DNA of 24,873 bases from Hadesarchaea archaeon (GCA_029880065.1 JAOUPD010000004.1:1-24873), one strand, 5' to 3'; numbered from the stretch's first letter, positions 14,917 to 21,508 are shown. The notes: a model not told the origin generated them from the sequence alone. Program-made: numbers and translations.

Positions 14917-15341
14917 CAGAACTTCCCTCCCAAGTGTTTGCTGAGGGCCTCAATTCTTATAAAACGTCGCGTGCCGAGCCGCTCAAGGCTGGCTTCAGGC
15001 AGAGTTTGTATCTCCTTACTAGCGAGCTCCCGGGGCACCCCGATGTAAACACGAAGGCAACGATAGGCCGCTCGCCCCTTGGGTTTGTCAAAGGGCAGCA
15101 TCCCTCGAATCGTCCGGCGCACAAGTTCCTCAGGGCGCTTAAGGTGGAAAGGCCCCTTGCGGGGATTGGTAAGGTTTCGAACCTCAAGCCACGCGTCGTA
15201 AACGTCAAAGGTAGCTTCTTTTCTACCGGAAATCACGACCTGCTCGGAGTTCACCACGATCACATGTTCGCCCTCGAGCAGACGTTTCGCCGCGAAGCTC
15301 GCGAGCCTCCCCAATACCAAATCCTTTCCGTCGATGATCAT
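14916..15341 (-). CDS. rpl13: 50S ribosomal protein L13 (uL13)
   Basis: This 141-residue uL13 has GKDLVLGRLASFAAK at the N-terminus, VNSEQVVISGRK, and VRRTIRGMLPFDKPKGRAAY in the centre, all family hallmarks. I chose ATG 15341 because GGAGTGA, formed by the end of L18e, sits 5-6 nt upstream; a GTG at 15350 would overlap the L18e stop. It is part of the L18e-L13-S9-RpoN operon. Confidence 0.96.
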   Translation of the reverse strand: MIIDGKDLVLGRLASFAAKRLLEGEHVIVVNSEQVVISGRKEATFDVYDAWLEVRNLTNPRKGPFHLKRPEELVRRTIRGMLPFDKPKGRAAYRCLRVYIGVPRELASKEIQTLPEASLERLGTRRFIRIEALSKHLGGKF

Positions 15342-15346
15342 ATTTC

Positions 15347-15712
15347 TCACTCCATCAGCTTGACGCTCTTGCCGCTCGGGTTTTGCTCGAGCAACTGTCG
15401 GATAGTCAGAGCATTACCGCCAGCGGACACTATTTTTCGTCTGGCCGCACCCGAGAACTTGAAGGCAGCAACGAAGATCGCGTGATTTAACTTGCCAGCT
15501 GCCAAAACCTTGCCAGGCACGACAATTGTGCCCCCCTCGTCCGAGTAACGGTTCAGCTGGCTGAGGTTGACTTCGGCCCGAGCTCGGCGGGGCTGCTCTA
15601 GACGCTCCGCTAGATCGCACCAAAGGCGTACCCCTTGCTTCTTGCCTTTTGCCCGAAGCTCTCGCACGAGCCTTCGCAGCACGGGGTTCGTTGGTCCTGT
15701 TGGTTTTGGCAT
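15347..15712 (-). CDS. rpl18e: 50S ribosomal protein L18e (eL18)
   Basis: This 121-residue eL18 is a relative of L15 found only in archaea and eukaryotes. Recognisable stretches are KPTGPTNPVLRRLVRELR, EVNLSQLNRY, VVPGKVLAAGKL and GGNALTIRQLLEQNP. It begins the ribosomal protein operon. AAGGTG precedes the ATG, and a TATA-like GGTTTATTTTAAG at 15748-15762 could give transcription starting downstream of the tRNA-Leu gene. Confidence 0.96.
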   Translation of the reverse strand: MPKPTGPTNPVLRRLVRELRAKGKKQGVRLWCDLAERLEQPRRARAEVNLSQLNRYSDEGGTIVVPGKVLAAGKLNHAIFVAAFKFSGAARRKIVSAGGNALTIRQLLEQNPSGKSVKLME

Positions 15713-15747
15713 CTTGACACCTTAAGCTGTTGACACATTTCCTAGCT

Positions 15748-15762
15748 TTCTTAAAATAAACC
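15748..15762 (-). promoter_or_regulatory. Probable TATA element of the L18e-L13-S9-rpoN-rbcL operon
   Basis: Read on the minus strand, GGTTTATTTTAAG is centred about 43 nt upstream of the L18e ATG, predicting a start near 15729 and a short leader that includes the AAGGTG ribosome binding site. It lies just downstream of tRNA-Leu, so read-through from the tRNA is an alternative. Confidence 0.4.
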
Positions 15763-15767
15763 TATGG

Positions 15768-15855
15768 TGGTGCGGGGGACAGGATTCGAACCTGCGAACC
15801 CCTTCGGGATGAGGTCCTAAACCTCACGCCTTTGACCTGACTTGGCTACCCCCGC
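15768..15855 (-). tRNA. tRNA-Leu (anticodon TAG), no intron
   Basis: A class II tRNA of 88 nt with encoded CCA. The acceptor stem is GCGGGGG/CCCCCGC, the anticodon stem TGAGG/CCTCA encloses TTTAGGA (anticodon TAG), a long variable arm CCCGAAGGGG follows, and the T loop is TTCGAAT. A TTTTATC box lies about 27 nt upstream, overlapping the end of the zinc-finger gene. Confidence 0.95.
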
Positions 15856-15885
15856 CCAACTCAGGTTTCACCTCAGAAGATAAAA

Positions 15886-16098
15886 CTACCACATCCTGCC
15901 CGGCTTTTCCCTGCCGAGAGCCTCGTGCTGGACCATTCGCTCGAAGCGCGCCTGTTTTTTTGCCTGCTTGTAGCAATCCTTACAATAGGACTTGCCCATC
16001 GTTCGCTTCGCGCATGCTCGGTGGAGCTCGACGTTGCAGCTCGAGCACTTAACCATCGGCGACTCAAGAGGTTTGCCGCAGATTGGGCAGTCGGGCAT
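15886..16098 (-). CDS. Small C4HC3 zinc-finger protein
   Basis: This 70-residue protein has eight potential zinc ligands: Cys4-x2-Cys7, Cys18-x2-Cys21, His26-x2-Cys29, Cys39-x2-Cys42. The order C4-H-C3 and spacing resemble cross-brace RING/PHD-type fingers rather than two independent zinc ribbons. A basic helix (KQAKKQARFERM) follows. GGTGA lies 5 nt before the ATG, supporting the start. No function is known to me; nucleic-acid or protein binding is likely. An overlapping frame on the same strand is not credible. The end abuts the tRNA-Leu promoter. Confidence 0.8.
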   Translation of the reverse strand: MPDCPICGKPLESPMVKCSSCNVELHRACAKRTMGKSYCKDCYKQAKKQARFERMVQHEALGREKPGRMW

Positions 16099-16195
16099 AT
16101 GGTCACCAGCTAAACTGCATTAACAATATCTGGAATGAATTAATTAAGGTATCGAGCCCCGGCGACGTTTTGAGGCCCGACTATGATCCTGCTCC

Positions 16196-16564
16196 TCACT
16201 TAAATCCGGGTCTTGCCCTATGAAATGCTATGAATGCGGCTAAAAGAGTTATCAGGCTGCCGATAAGCAGTACCACTAGGCTCCAATGGCCTCCTCCTCT
16301 TGCAAGGTTCTCTACACTGTAGAAAAATAGGATCACTCCACAAACGATAGAAACACTGAAAATTGAAAATGCTTTTTCTAAGAGTGAACTAACAATGACC
16401 CCAAATGAGATTCCGACAGCCACTATCATCATCAACGCAATAATTACCATAGTAATAAGTCCTGCCCCTATACCTGAAATGATAACGAAAATAGCCGCGA
16501 TAAACAACAGAATTTCTGGTTTTAGTATATCCCGGGCGGTAAGTTCCTCTCTTGGTGCTTTCAT
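16196..16564 (-). CDS. Small four-helix membrane protein, unknown function
   Basis: This 122-residue hydrophobic protein has four probable membrane helices (about 16-33, 35-57, 67-84 and 93-112), a charged N-terminus (MKAPREELTARDILKPE) and a short basic C-terminus. I do not recognise a family. GGCGGAG lies just upstream of the ATG, and GTTTATAAG near 16602 is a plausible TATA box. The gene is more AT-rich than its neighbours. It shares no obvious motif with the membrane protein pair at 4.1-5.1 kb. Confidence 0.7.
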   Translation of the reverse strand: MKAPREELTARDILKPEILLFIAAIFVIISGIGAGLITMVIIALMMIVAVGISFGVIVSSLLEKAFSIFSVSIVCGVILFFYSVENLARGGGHWSLVVLLIGSLITLLAAFIAFHRARPGFK

Positions 16565-16606
16565 TTCTCCGCCTGTATAAATTTTACTTGCTGACTACTT
16601 ATAAAC

Positions 16607-16690
16607 TCAATCAACCGTGTCAAGCAAGAACTCAGGCTTGACCGCCTCGTCCATCACTTGCCGCAACCCCATCTCCCTGCTCACTTGTAG
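16607..16690 (-). pseudogene. Possible C-terminal remnant of a protein gene
   Basis: In the 146-nt gap before the flavin reductase stop, a GC-rich minus-strand frame has coding-like codon choice and reads REMGLRQVMDEAVKPEFLL before TGA. It has no upstream room for a full gene and no ribosome binding site. The AAxCCTGAGTTCT stretch resembles the very end of the adjacent flavin reductase gene (LKPEF), so a duplicated or degraded 3' end is possible. Evidence is weak. Confidence 0.25.
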
Positions 16691-16710
16691 ACTATGTTAA
16701 AAATATTTGA

Positions 16711-17271
16711 TCAGAACTCAGGTTTCAACAAATCCTTGCTCAAAATCGCGAAGGTGTCGCCACTAACCTGGTAGAAGTTCCGGACTTTTTCAATATTCAT
16801 AAATCTACCGTCAAATGTGCCCTCGTTCGCGTACGCTGCGACCACCTCTCCCACGAATAGAGTATGATCTCCCGTGGTAATCTGGTCCACAAGCTTGCAC
16901 TCAAGATGGGCAACGCATTCTTCGATGATCGGCGATTTAACGACTTTTGCGGGCTTGGCAGTCAACCCAATCTCGGAGAACTTGTCATGCTCGCGCCCAG
17001 AGGCTCTGCCACACTTGATCGATTTGTCGAGGATTTCAACGGTGGGGATATTGATTACGAATTCTTTGGTGCGCGCGATGAGCTCGTGGGAGTGCCGCCG
17101 GGGGGCAACGAGAATCCCAACAAGCGGTGGGTTCGCGGAGAGCGGCGTGGCCCAAGCGATTGTGATTATGTTAGGCTTCCCGGTCGCAGGGTCGATACAA
17201 CTGACAAGGACGACCAGCCGCGGGTAAATTAACCTATACGCTTTTTGACTTGGCACCTCTATTTTTTCCAT
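16711..17271 (-). CDS. Flavin reductase-like FMN-binding split-barrel protein
   Basis: This 186-residue protein resembles the flavin reductase/FMN-binding family: RLIYPRLVVLVSCIDPATGKPN, IAWATPLSANPPLVGILVAPRRHS and FVINIPTVE form the split-barrel FMN site, and the C-terminus carries the conserved GDHTLFVGEV strand. Such proteins reduce or carry FMN for oxygenases or other redox partners; the partner here is unknown. I chose ATG 17271, with AAGGTGAT 7 nt upstream. A longer frame would run into tRNA-Glu, which ends 11 nt before this start, so the two may be co-transcribed. Confidence 0.88.
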   Translation of the reverse strand: MEKIEVPSQKAYRLIYPRLVVLVSCIDPATGKPNIITIAWATPLSANPPLVGILVAPRRHSHELIARTKEFVINIPTVEILDKSIKCGRASGREHDKFSEIGLTAKPAKVVKSPIIEECVAHLECKLVDQITTGDHTLFVGEVVAAYANEGTFDGRFMNIEKVRNFYQVSGDTFAILSKDLLKPEF

Positions 17272-17282
17272 CCCAATCACCT

Positions 17283-17376
17283 TGGTGCCCCGGGCGGGAT
17301 TCGAACCCGCGTCACCGGCTTTCCTCGCATGGTGCACGAAAGGCCGACATGATTGACCGGTCTACACCACCGGGGC
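17283..17376 (-). tRNA. tRNA-Glu (anticodon TTC) with a 16-nt intron at 37/38
   Basis: The acceptor is GCCCCGG/CCGGGGC, the D arm begins GTGTAGACCGGTCAATCAT as in archaeal tRNA-Glu, and the T arm is GCGGG-TTCGAAT-CCCGC; CCA is encoded. The anticodon loop CTTTCG is interrupted at 17321-17336. A BHB fold works: stem TCGGC/GCCGG, central helix CTTT/GAGG, bulges CG^T and AA^A, and a short GC/GC inner helix. Removing 16 nt gives a normal 75-nt tRNA plus CCA. A TTTATTTT box lies 26 nt upstream. Confidence 0.93.
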
Positions 17377-17552
17377 ACAAATTTAGTTCCACCATTACAA
17401 AATAAAGTGTATCGCAAGGTTGAATTTGTGAGCAGATTAGACAAGAGTGCGTGAAGATTTTCAACACGCGAATGGAATTTTGAAACAGATATAATGATAA
17501 GAAATAATTGGAACTAGCATTGCTGTGTCAGTGGTTGTTCAGATAAAAAAGG

Positions 17553-17675
17553 TGGTGGGCCCGAAGGGATTCGAACCCTTGACCACTCGGTTATGAGCTT
17601 CGCCCAACTTAAGTAGCTGTCGAGCGCTCTAACCAGCTGAGCCTCCCGGTGGGATTGACTCCCACTTACGGGCCC
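17553..17675 (-). tRNA. tRNA-Met (CAT, elongator type) with two non-canonical introns
   Basis: The mature form has acceptor GGGCCCG/CGGGCCC, D arm GCTC-AGCTGGTTA-GAGC, anticodon stem CTCGG/CCGAG with loop CTCATAA, T arm AAGGG-TTCGAAT-CCCTT and encoded CCA. Intron 1 (17643-17666, 24 nt) lies between positions 9 and 10: helix CCCG/CGGG, bulges TA^A and AG^G, inner stem GTGGG/CCCAC. Intron 2 (17599-17620, 22 nt) lies at 30/31: helix CGCT/GGCG, bulges CG^A and AA^G. G1-C72 argues against initiator tRNA; tRNA-Ile2 with a modified C34 is an alternative. The 5' part overlaps the endonuclease gene. TTATAATAA is centred about 27 nt upstream, inside that gene. Confidence 0.92.
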
Positions 17676-18378
17676 CCGGACCCGTTTTTTCTAGGTTATT
17701 ATAACTAAAATACATTTTTGAGCGTGTATAATACCATTTGTAAATTTTCCCCGCTACTTTTTTGATGTTCGCTTTTGGAAGTGTGAATTTAATGCCCAAA
17801 AACTTCAGACTTAATCTTACCACTTGGTCGAGAAAGACCCTGTCTTTCTGAACGATAACCAACTCGGATTTAGTAAAGTGTCCATCTGAATCTATTAATC
17901 CATACAAAAATCTTCTGAAAAGCTTCTTTTCATGCACTACGAGAGGAACTTTGAGTTTTCCATACTTCTTGCCAATTGGCAAGCCCAAACTGACAAAATA
18001 TGCATAAATCACTACGCTATTTACTTGAATTTCTAGCCAACTTTTGTTTGCTCTCTCCCGTTTAGTTACACTCGGCATGCAACCAAAATTTTTCTCAAAG
18101 AGTTCACAAATGTATTTAGCTTGCATTTTCCCGTTGATTGAGTTTGGCATATAAATCATAACCGTAAACCTGTCGCCTCCACATTTCCTTGGTTGTGGTG
18201 TTTTTAGACATCCATCTCCGCAAATGATACCTAACACATAAGCAATGTCTTCTCCAACGGGCGGAACAAGTAACTTGCGCTTCGATCTTTTAACAACGAA
18301 TCTATTGTTATTATCTATTCTGTATTGAATGTTCCACATATCCAGCAATTTTGTTACATTTTGATTGGGATTTTGCAT
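17629..18378 (-). CDS. LAGLIDADG homing endonuclease overlapping tRNA-Met
   Basis: This 249-residue two-motif LAGLIDADG endonuclease has YVLGIICGDG (47-56) and FLYGLIDSDG (157-166), both ending in the catalytic Asp-Gly, spaced as in a monomeric enzyme. It appears intact. It is not inside an intron: it lies just upstream of tRNA-Met on the same strand. Its last 15 codons and stop are the first 47 nt of the tRNA precursor, including intron 1; the TAG is in the D loop. The final residues (GPGARKWESIPPGGSAG) are therefore tRNA-encoded and probably not a functional domain. The region is AT-rich, consistent with acquisition. A CTTAAATC box about 29 nt upstream of the ATG suggests its own leaderless promoter. 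Confidence 0.9.
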   Translation of the reverse strand: MQNPNQNVTKLLDMWNIQYRIDNNNRFVVKRSKRKLLVPPVGEDIAYVLGIICGDGCLKTPQPRKCGGDRFTVMIYMPNSINGKMQAKYICELFEKNFGCMPSVTKRERANKSWLEIQVNSVVIYAYFVSLGLPIGKKYGKLKVPLVVHEKKLFRRFLYGLIDSDGHFTKSELVIVQKDRVFLDQVVRLSLKFLGIKFTLPKANIKKVAGKIYKWYYTRSKMYFSYNNLEKTGPGARKWESIPPGGSAG

Positions 18379-18440
18379 AATATCGTTTAAAGTTCAAACG
18401 GAGATTTAAGCCGCTTTTGGGGAGAGGTCTCCGAAAGTAA

Positions 18441-18457
18441 TTTATAAAATTTATAAA
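18441..18457 (+). promoter_or_regulatory. Tandem TATA boxes upstream of the DHH phosphoesterase
   Basis: Two TTTATAAA boxes lie back to back at 18441-18448 and 18450-18457. They predict transcription starting near 18471-18480. That is downstream of the possible GTG start at 18460 and so favours the TTG start at 18544. Confidence 0.5.
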
Positions 18458-18543
18458 GGGTGCTTTTCATCCTTTCTGAGAGGGGTAATCTCAACGTCCC
18501 TAAAATTAAAAGGGAACCCCGAGAATTATTACAAGGTGGAAAT

Positions 18544-19530
18544 TTGGCTGTAAAAATTCTATCTCACGGCGACACCGATGGCATATGCTCAGCAGCCCTC
18601 GCTAAGGCGCGCTTTCCCAATGCAGAAGTTTGGTTCACCCGCCCGATAACACTTCTGCGTGACCTCAACACAATTGATATCGGCAACGTAGTTTTCATTT
18701 TAGATATCGCAATAAGCGAGACCCATAAAGAGGAGATATTCAAGCGCATACGCGAACTTGCGCAGAAGGATGAGGTCGTCTACATCGACCACCACCCGCT
18801 CCCCCCCAATACTCTGAAGAGGGACATCCCGGCCACGCAATTTGCTCACGAGATAGGGACGAGCGCTTCAGAAATCACCTTTCGACTATTTGAATCAGAC
18901 ATCAACCCGGACTTGGATCGAGTCGCATTGTGGGGCGCGATCGCCGACTACTGTGAAGAAACCGAGTTCGTGCGCGATGGAATGAGCAAGTATGACAGAC
19001 GAACGATCTACATGGAGGCAGGACTGCTTACCCAAGCGCTGGGTGAGGCGGCAGGCGATTATCACTACAAGCGCGAGGTTGTACTCAAGCTAGCACGGGG
19101 CGACCCCCCAACGGAAATCCCCGAAATCTTTGAACGGGCGATGAAGGCGACGAAACGTGAGTGGGAGGTGTGGCGGTACGTCAAGGAGCATGTAATACGT
19201 GAGGGGAACATTGCGATTCTCTATGACTTGCCCTCAGGTAGCCTCGGGAAAGCGGCGCTCTACGCTTTGGGGACGACTGGCGCTAATGTTGGAATCTGCA
19301 CCCGAAAAGATGACGACGAGATAGACGTGAGTATACGGCGCCGGGCCGGGGCAAAGATAGACCTCAACGAGATGCTCCGTCACATCACCGCGCGCCTAGG
19401 AGGCTCTGGAGGTGGGCACGAAGGAGCCGCTGGTGCGACGGTCCCGGCCAACCTCTTTGACGCCTTCTTGGATACGGTTAAAAAAGAAATCTCGCCTGTG
19501 ATAAGCAGGAACTTTACACTCAAGAGGTAA
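18544..19530 (+). CDS. DHH/DHHA1 phosphoesterase (RecJ-like)
   Basis: This 328-residue DHH-family phosphoesterase has motif I SHGDTDG (7-13), the aspartate of ILDIA (Asp54), the signature DHH (82-84) and the DHHA1 glycine motif GGGHEGAAG near 289-297. Such proteins use two Mn ions to cleave phosphodiester bonds; archaeal members include RecJ-like 5' nucleases, GINS-associated nucleases and nano-RNases, and I cannot place this one precisely. There is no in-frame ATG. I chose TTG 18544 because AAGGTGG lies just upstream and tandem TATA boxes end at 18457; a longer frame begins at GTG 18460. Confidence 0.85.
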   Translation: MAVKILSHGDTDGICSAALAKARFPNAEVWFTRPITLLRDLNTIDIGNVVFILDIAISETHKEEIFKRIRELAQKDEVVYIDHHPLPPNTLKRDIPATQFAHEIGTSASEITFRLFESDINPDLDRVALWGAIADYCEETEFVRDGMSKYDRRTIYMEAGLLTQALGEAAGDYHYKREVVLKLARGDPPTEIPEIFERAMKATKREWEVWRYVKEHVIREGNIAILYDLPSGSLGKAALYALGTTGANVGICTRKDDDEIDVSIRRRAGAKIDLNEMLRHITARLGGSGGGHEGAAGATVPANLFDAFLDTVKKEISPVISRNFTLKR

Positions 19531-19614
19531 CTAGAGCAGCTCTACCTCAATACCCTTCCAGCCCCAACCATTGCAACGATGCGTGAGTCCTCGCGCTAGA
19601 TACTTTACATTTGA

Positions 19615-19781
19615 TGGCGCCGGGGAGAGGACTCGAACCTCTGACCGCCTGGTCGCTGTACACAAGCATGTCGTCCTCGGTTAATTGAGGTTCGTTCTTC
19701 ATCCATGCTAGGTTTAACAGCCAGGCACGTTCGGCAGGCTCAGCATTGGCTGTAGCCTACTACCTACTGCGCCACCCCGGC
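19615..19781 (-). tRNA. tRNA-Asn (anticodon GTT) with two introns
   Basis: The mature form is 73 nt plus encoded CCA: acceptor GCCGGGG/CCCCGGC with discriminator G, anticodon stem CCTGG/CCAGG around CTGTTAA, T arm AGAGG-TTCGAGT-CCTCT. Intron 2 (19654-19714, 61 nt) is at the canonical 37/38 with a perfect BHB: helix CTGT/ACAG, bulges TA^A and CG^A. It also folds internally through AGCATG/CATGCT and CCTC/GAGG. Intron 1 (19730-19759, 30 nt) is at 22/23 in the D arm, with inner stem AGGCT/AGCCT and a relaxed central helix (three pairs plus an A-G mismatch). A CTTATATGG box lies about 31 nt upstream, inside the endonuclease remnant. Confidence 0.9.
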
Positions 19782-19978
19782 ACCGTAGGATAATATCCCA
19801 ACTTTAACCATATAAGGTATCTTTGTATATTTCGGGGATTGTTGGAACCTATCTCTTTAAACCATTTCTTTATATTCTTCGAGCCCGCCACCTCAAGTTT
19901 CCAGTATCGCCCTCCGGCACATCTGCGCGAACAGGTAAACCCAGTGCTGAACAACAATTTCTGAAGTTGCTTAATCAC
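19760..19978 (-). pseudogene. C-terminal remnant of a LAGLIDADG homing endonuclease running into tRNA-Asn
   Basis: The 72-codon frame contains QLQKLLFSTGFTC, KLEVAGSKNIKKWFKEIG, NPRNIQRYLIW and LGYYP. This is the order and wording I know from the C-terminal half of archaeal LAGLIDADG endonucleases (GKENIKKWFEEIG, NPKH, IWKKFGY). No LAGLIDADG motif or N-terminal domain remains, because the phosphopantothenate synthetase gene occupies the upstream sequence. Its ATG overlaps that gene's stop (ATGA), so it could still be translated as a small protein. The last seven codons and stop are tRNA-Asn exon 1, and the TAG ends exactly at the first exon-intron junction. Confidence 0.65.
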
Positions 19979-20730
19979 TTACTCAAATTTAGTCGCTCAC
20001 GCACAGCTCTAAAAGTTGCTCTGAGGTTCGCTCTGTTATCAAAATTCTTAGCCTTTTTGCGAAGCCTCGCCCGCGGCTGATACGATAAGCGCCCGGCCGT
20101 TTTTATTAGAAGTGGCATAGCGCGAACTATGTTGTCAACGATCGTAATGTCTGCCGCTTGAGCCGTCCTCGACATCGGGTTCAGGTCGATCGCAATGACG
20201 CGCTTACCGAGTTTTTTCAAGGCTTCCGTTCGATCGCCATCCTCGAGCGGAACGAGCACGACATCCGCGGCAGCGATGCCTCTTCGGTCAACTTTCCTTC
20301 GATTACTATGGATCTCATTTATCCGGATTGAGAATTTTTTACCAGTCCCGAGCACCTCTTTTGCGCCATGTTTTCGCAACCATCGAGCTATTGCTACCTC
20401 GCGTTTTACTGAACCATGAAAGAGATTGACCTCGATTTTCGCATTTATTGCTTTCGCCAGTTTTGCAACATCAACCGGCACGAGCGCCGCCACGTTGCCG
20501 TTCACAGAGATTACGGGATGTTTTGCCAAGAGAAGCATTGCAGCCGTGGCCTCGATGGCGCGTCGGGCGTGCTTGGTCGTTTGTTCGCCCAAAATATAGT
20601 CGAACGCTTCTCCCCGGCCGTGCGCCGCCAGCCCCTCGGGCACTACTAATCCAGCGTTGAAGCCATCGACGAGCCGCTCACGAATGCGCAAGGACTCCGC
20701 GCGAGGATGCAAGGGAGAAACTTTGGTCAT
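19975..20730 (-). CDS. 4-phosphopantoate--beta-alanine ligase (archaeal phosphopantothenate synthetase)
   Basis: This 251-residue member of the archaeal DUF137/PPS family joins 4-phosphopantoate to beta-alanine using ATP, a step of archaeal CoA synthesis. Family signatures are HPRAESLRIRERLVDGF, GLAAHGRGEAFDYILGE, HPVISVNGNVAALVP, EVNLFHGS, VLVPLEDGDRTEAL and IDLNPMSRTAQAADITIVDN. Length is normal. It is likely transcribed from the divergent 89-nt gap before the membrane protein gene at 20820. The stop overlaps the start of the endonuclease remnant. The enzyme is expected in a CoA-dependent archaeon such as this one. Confidence 0.94.
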   Translation of the reverse strand: MTKVSPLHPRAESLRIRERLVDGFNAGLVVPEGLAAHGRGEAFDYILGEQTTKHARRAIEATAAMLLLAKHPVISVNGNVAALVPVDVAKLAKAINAKIEVNLFHGSVKREVAIARWLRKHGAKEVLGTGKKFSIRINEIHSNRRKVDRRGIAAADVVLVPLEDGDRTEALKKLGKRVIAIDLNPMSRTAQAADITIVDNIVRAMPLLIKTAGRLSYQPRARLRKKAKNFDNRANLRATFRAVRERLNLSK

Positions 20731-20819
20731 CTAATCATCGATAAATTTCTCCTCATCCGTTTAAACCTGACTATGAAAAGCTTTTTTGGGCAAGCAAAAC
20801 CATCTCAAAAGTGATGATC

Positions 20820-21497
20820 ATGCGCCCCCATCCTCTTGCCATCATTCCACTTTTCTTGGCCGTGATCGCGTTGATAATAGCAGGAATAGCAGGTAGTACG
20901 AGTGGATATCTCCTGCCTCTCACAGCGGCGTTGTCGGTCGCGACTGTGTTCGTTGCATTTGCCATAATTTTCCAATATATGAAGCCGCCCCCAGAGGTCA
21001 AACAAGTCCCAATCGAGAATTTCTACATCTGGGCAGACATCGGGGAGTCCGGGGCGGAACTCCGTCGGCTCAGCCCTGGGGATGTCGAAGCAGCGACGCG
21101 CATAGCTAGTGCCGACCTCGGTTCTCTCTCCTCAAACGCGGAGCTTCTCAACGCTCGCATTTCCCTGCTTCTTGGTAGAGAGGGGTTCGAGGAATTAACG
21201 CGGGAAAAGTTTAACAGTCAAACCGAAAAACTTTCCGAAGACCTCCGCGGAATCACCAAACAACTGAAGAAAGGATTTCAAGCTGAAATATTGAGCTCAA
21301 TCGAACAGTGCGCTTCTCAGGCTGATCGAATCGCAAACAAACTTTACGATTTCCAGCGAGGAAAGTCTGAAGTAGTCCACATCTATGCCGAACCTCTGCG
21401 CAGGGCGGCAGAAAAACTTTCCAGTGACCTGAGACTCGCCTTCGTGAATATTTCAAATTTCATGAAAAGTGCACCGGCTGGATCTGAGAGTTCTTAG
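20820..21497 (+). CDS. Membrane-anchored helical protein, coupled to aEF1A
   Basis: This 225-residue protein has two probable membrane helices near residues 6-26 and 30-54, then a soluble, mostly helical region with heptad-like stretches (TREKFNSQTEKLSEDLRGI, EPLRRAAEKLSSDLRLAF). I do not recognise a family. I chose the ATG at 20820, with GTGAT just upstream; GTG and ATG codons at 20811 and 20814 are alternatives. The stop overlaps the G-rich ribosome binding site of aEF1A 11 nt downstream, so the two are likely one transcript. Whether it has any link to translation at the membrane is unknown. Confidence 0.75.
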   Translation: MRPHPLAIIPLFLAVIALIIAGIAGSTSGYLLPLTAALSVATVFVAFAIIFQYMKPPPEVKQVPIENFYIWADIGESGAELRRLSPGDVEAATRIASADLGSLSSNAELLNARISLLLGREGFEELTREKFNSQTEKLSEDLRGITKQLKKGFQAEILSSIEQCASQADRIANKLYDFQRGKSEVVHIYAEPLRRAAEKLSSDLRLAFVNISNFMKSAPAGSESS

Positions 21498-21508
21498 GGG
21501 GGCCGTTC

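Noticed and set aside
17272..17337. N-terminal extension of the flavin reductase
   Set aside because: The extension would be encoded by tRNA-Glu; the ATG at 17271 has a good ribosome binding site.
18379..18460. Upstream half of a split tRNA flanking the endonuclease (endonuclease inside a giant tRNA intron)
   Set aside because: No copy of the tRNA-Met 5' sequence is found upstream of the endonuclease, and the tRNA downstream is complete.
19654..19714. Box C/D guide RNA inside the 61-nt tRNA-Asn intron
   Set aside because: A weak C-box-like GGATGA is present, but there is no CTGA D box at a sensible distance.
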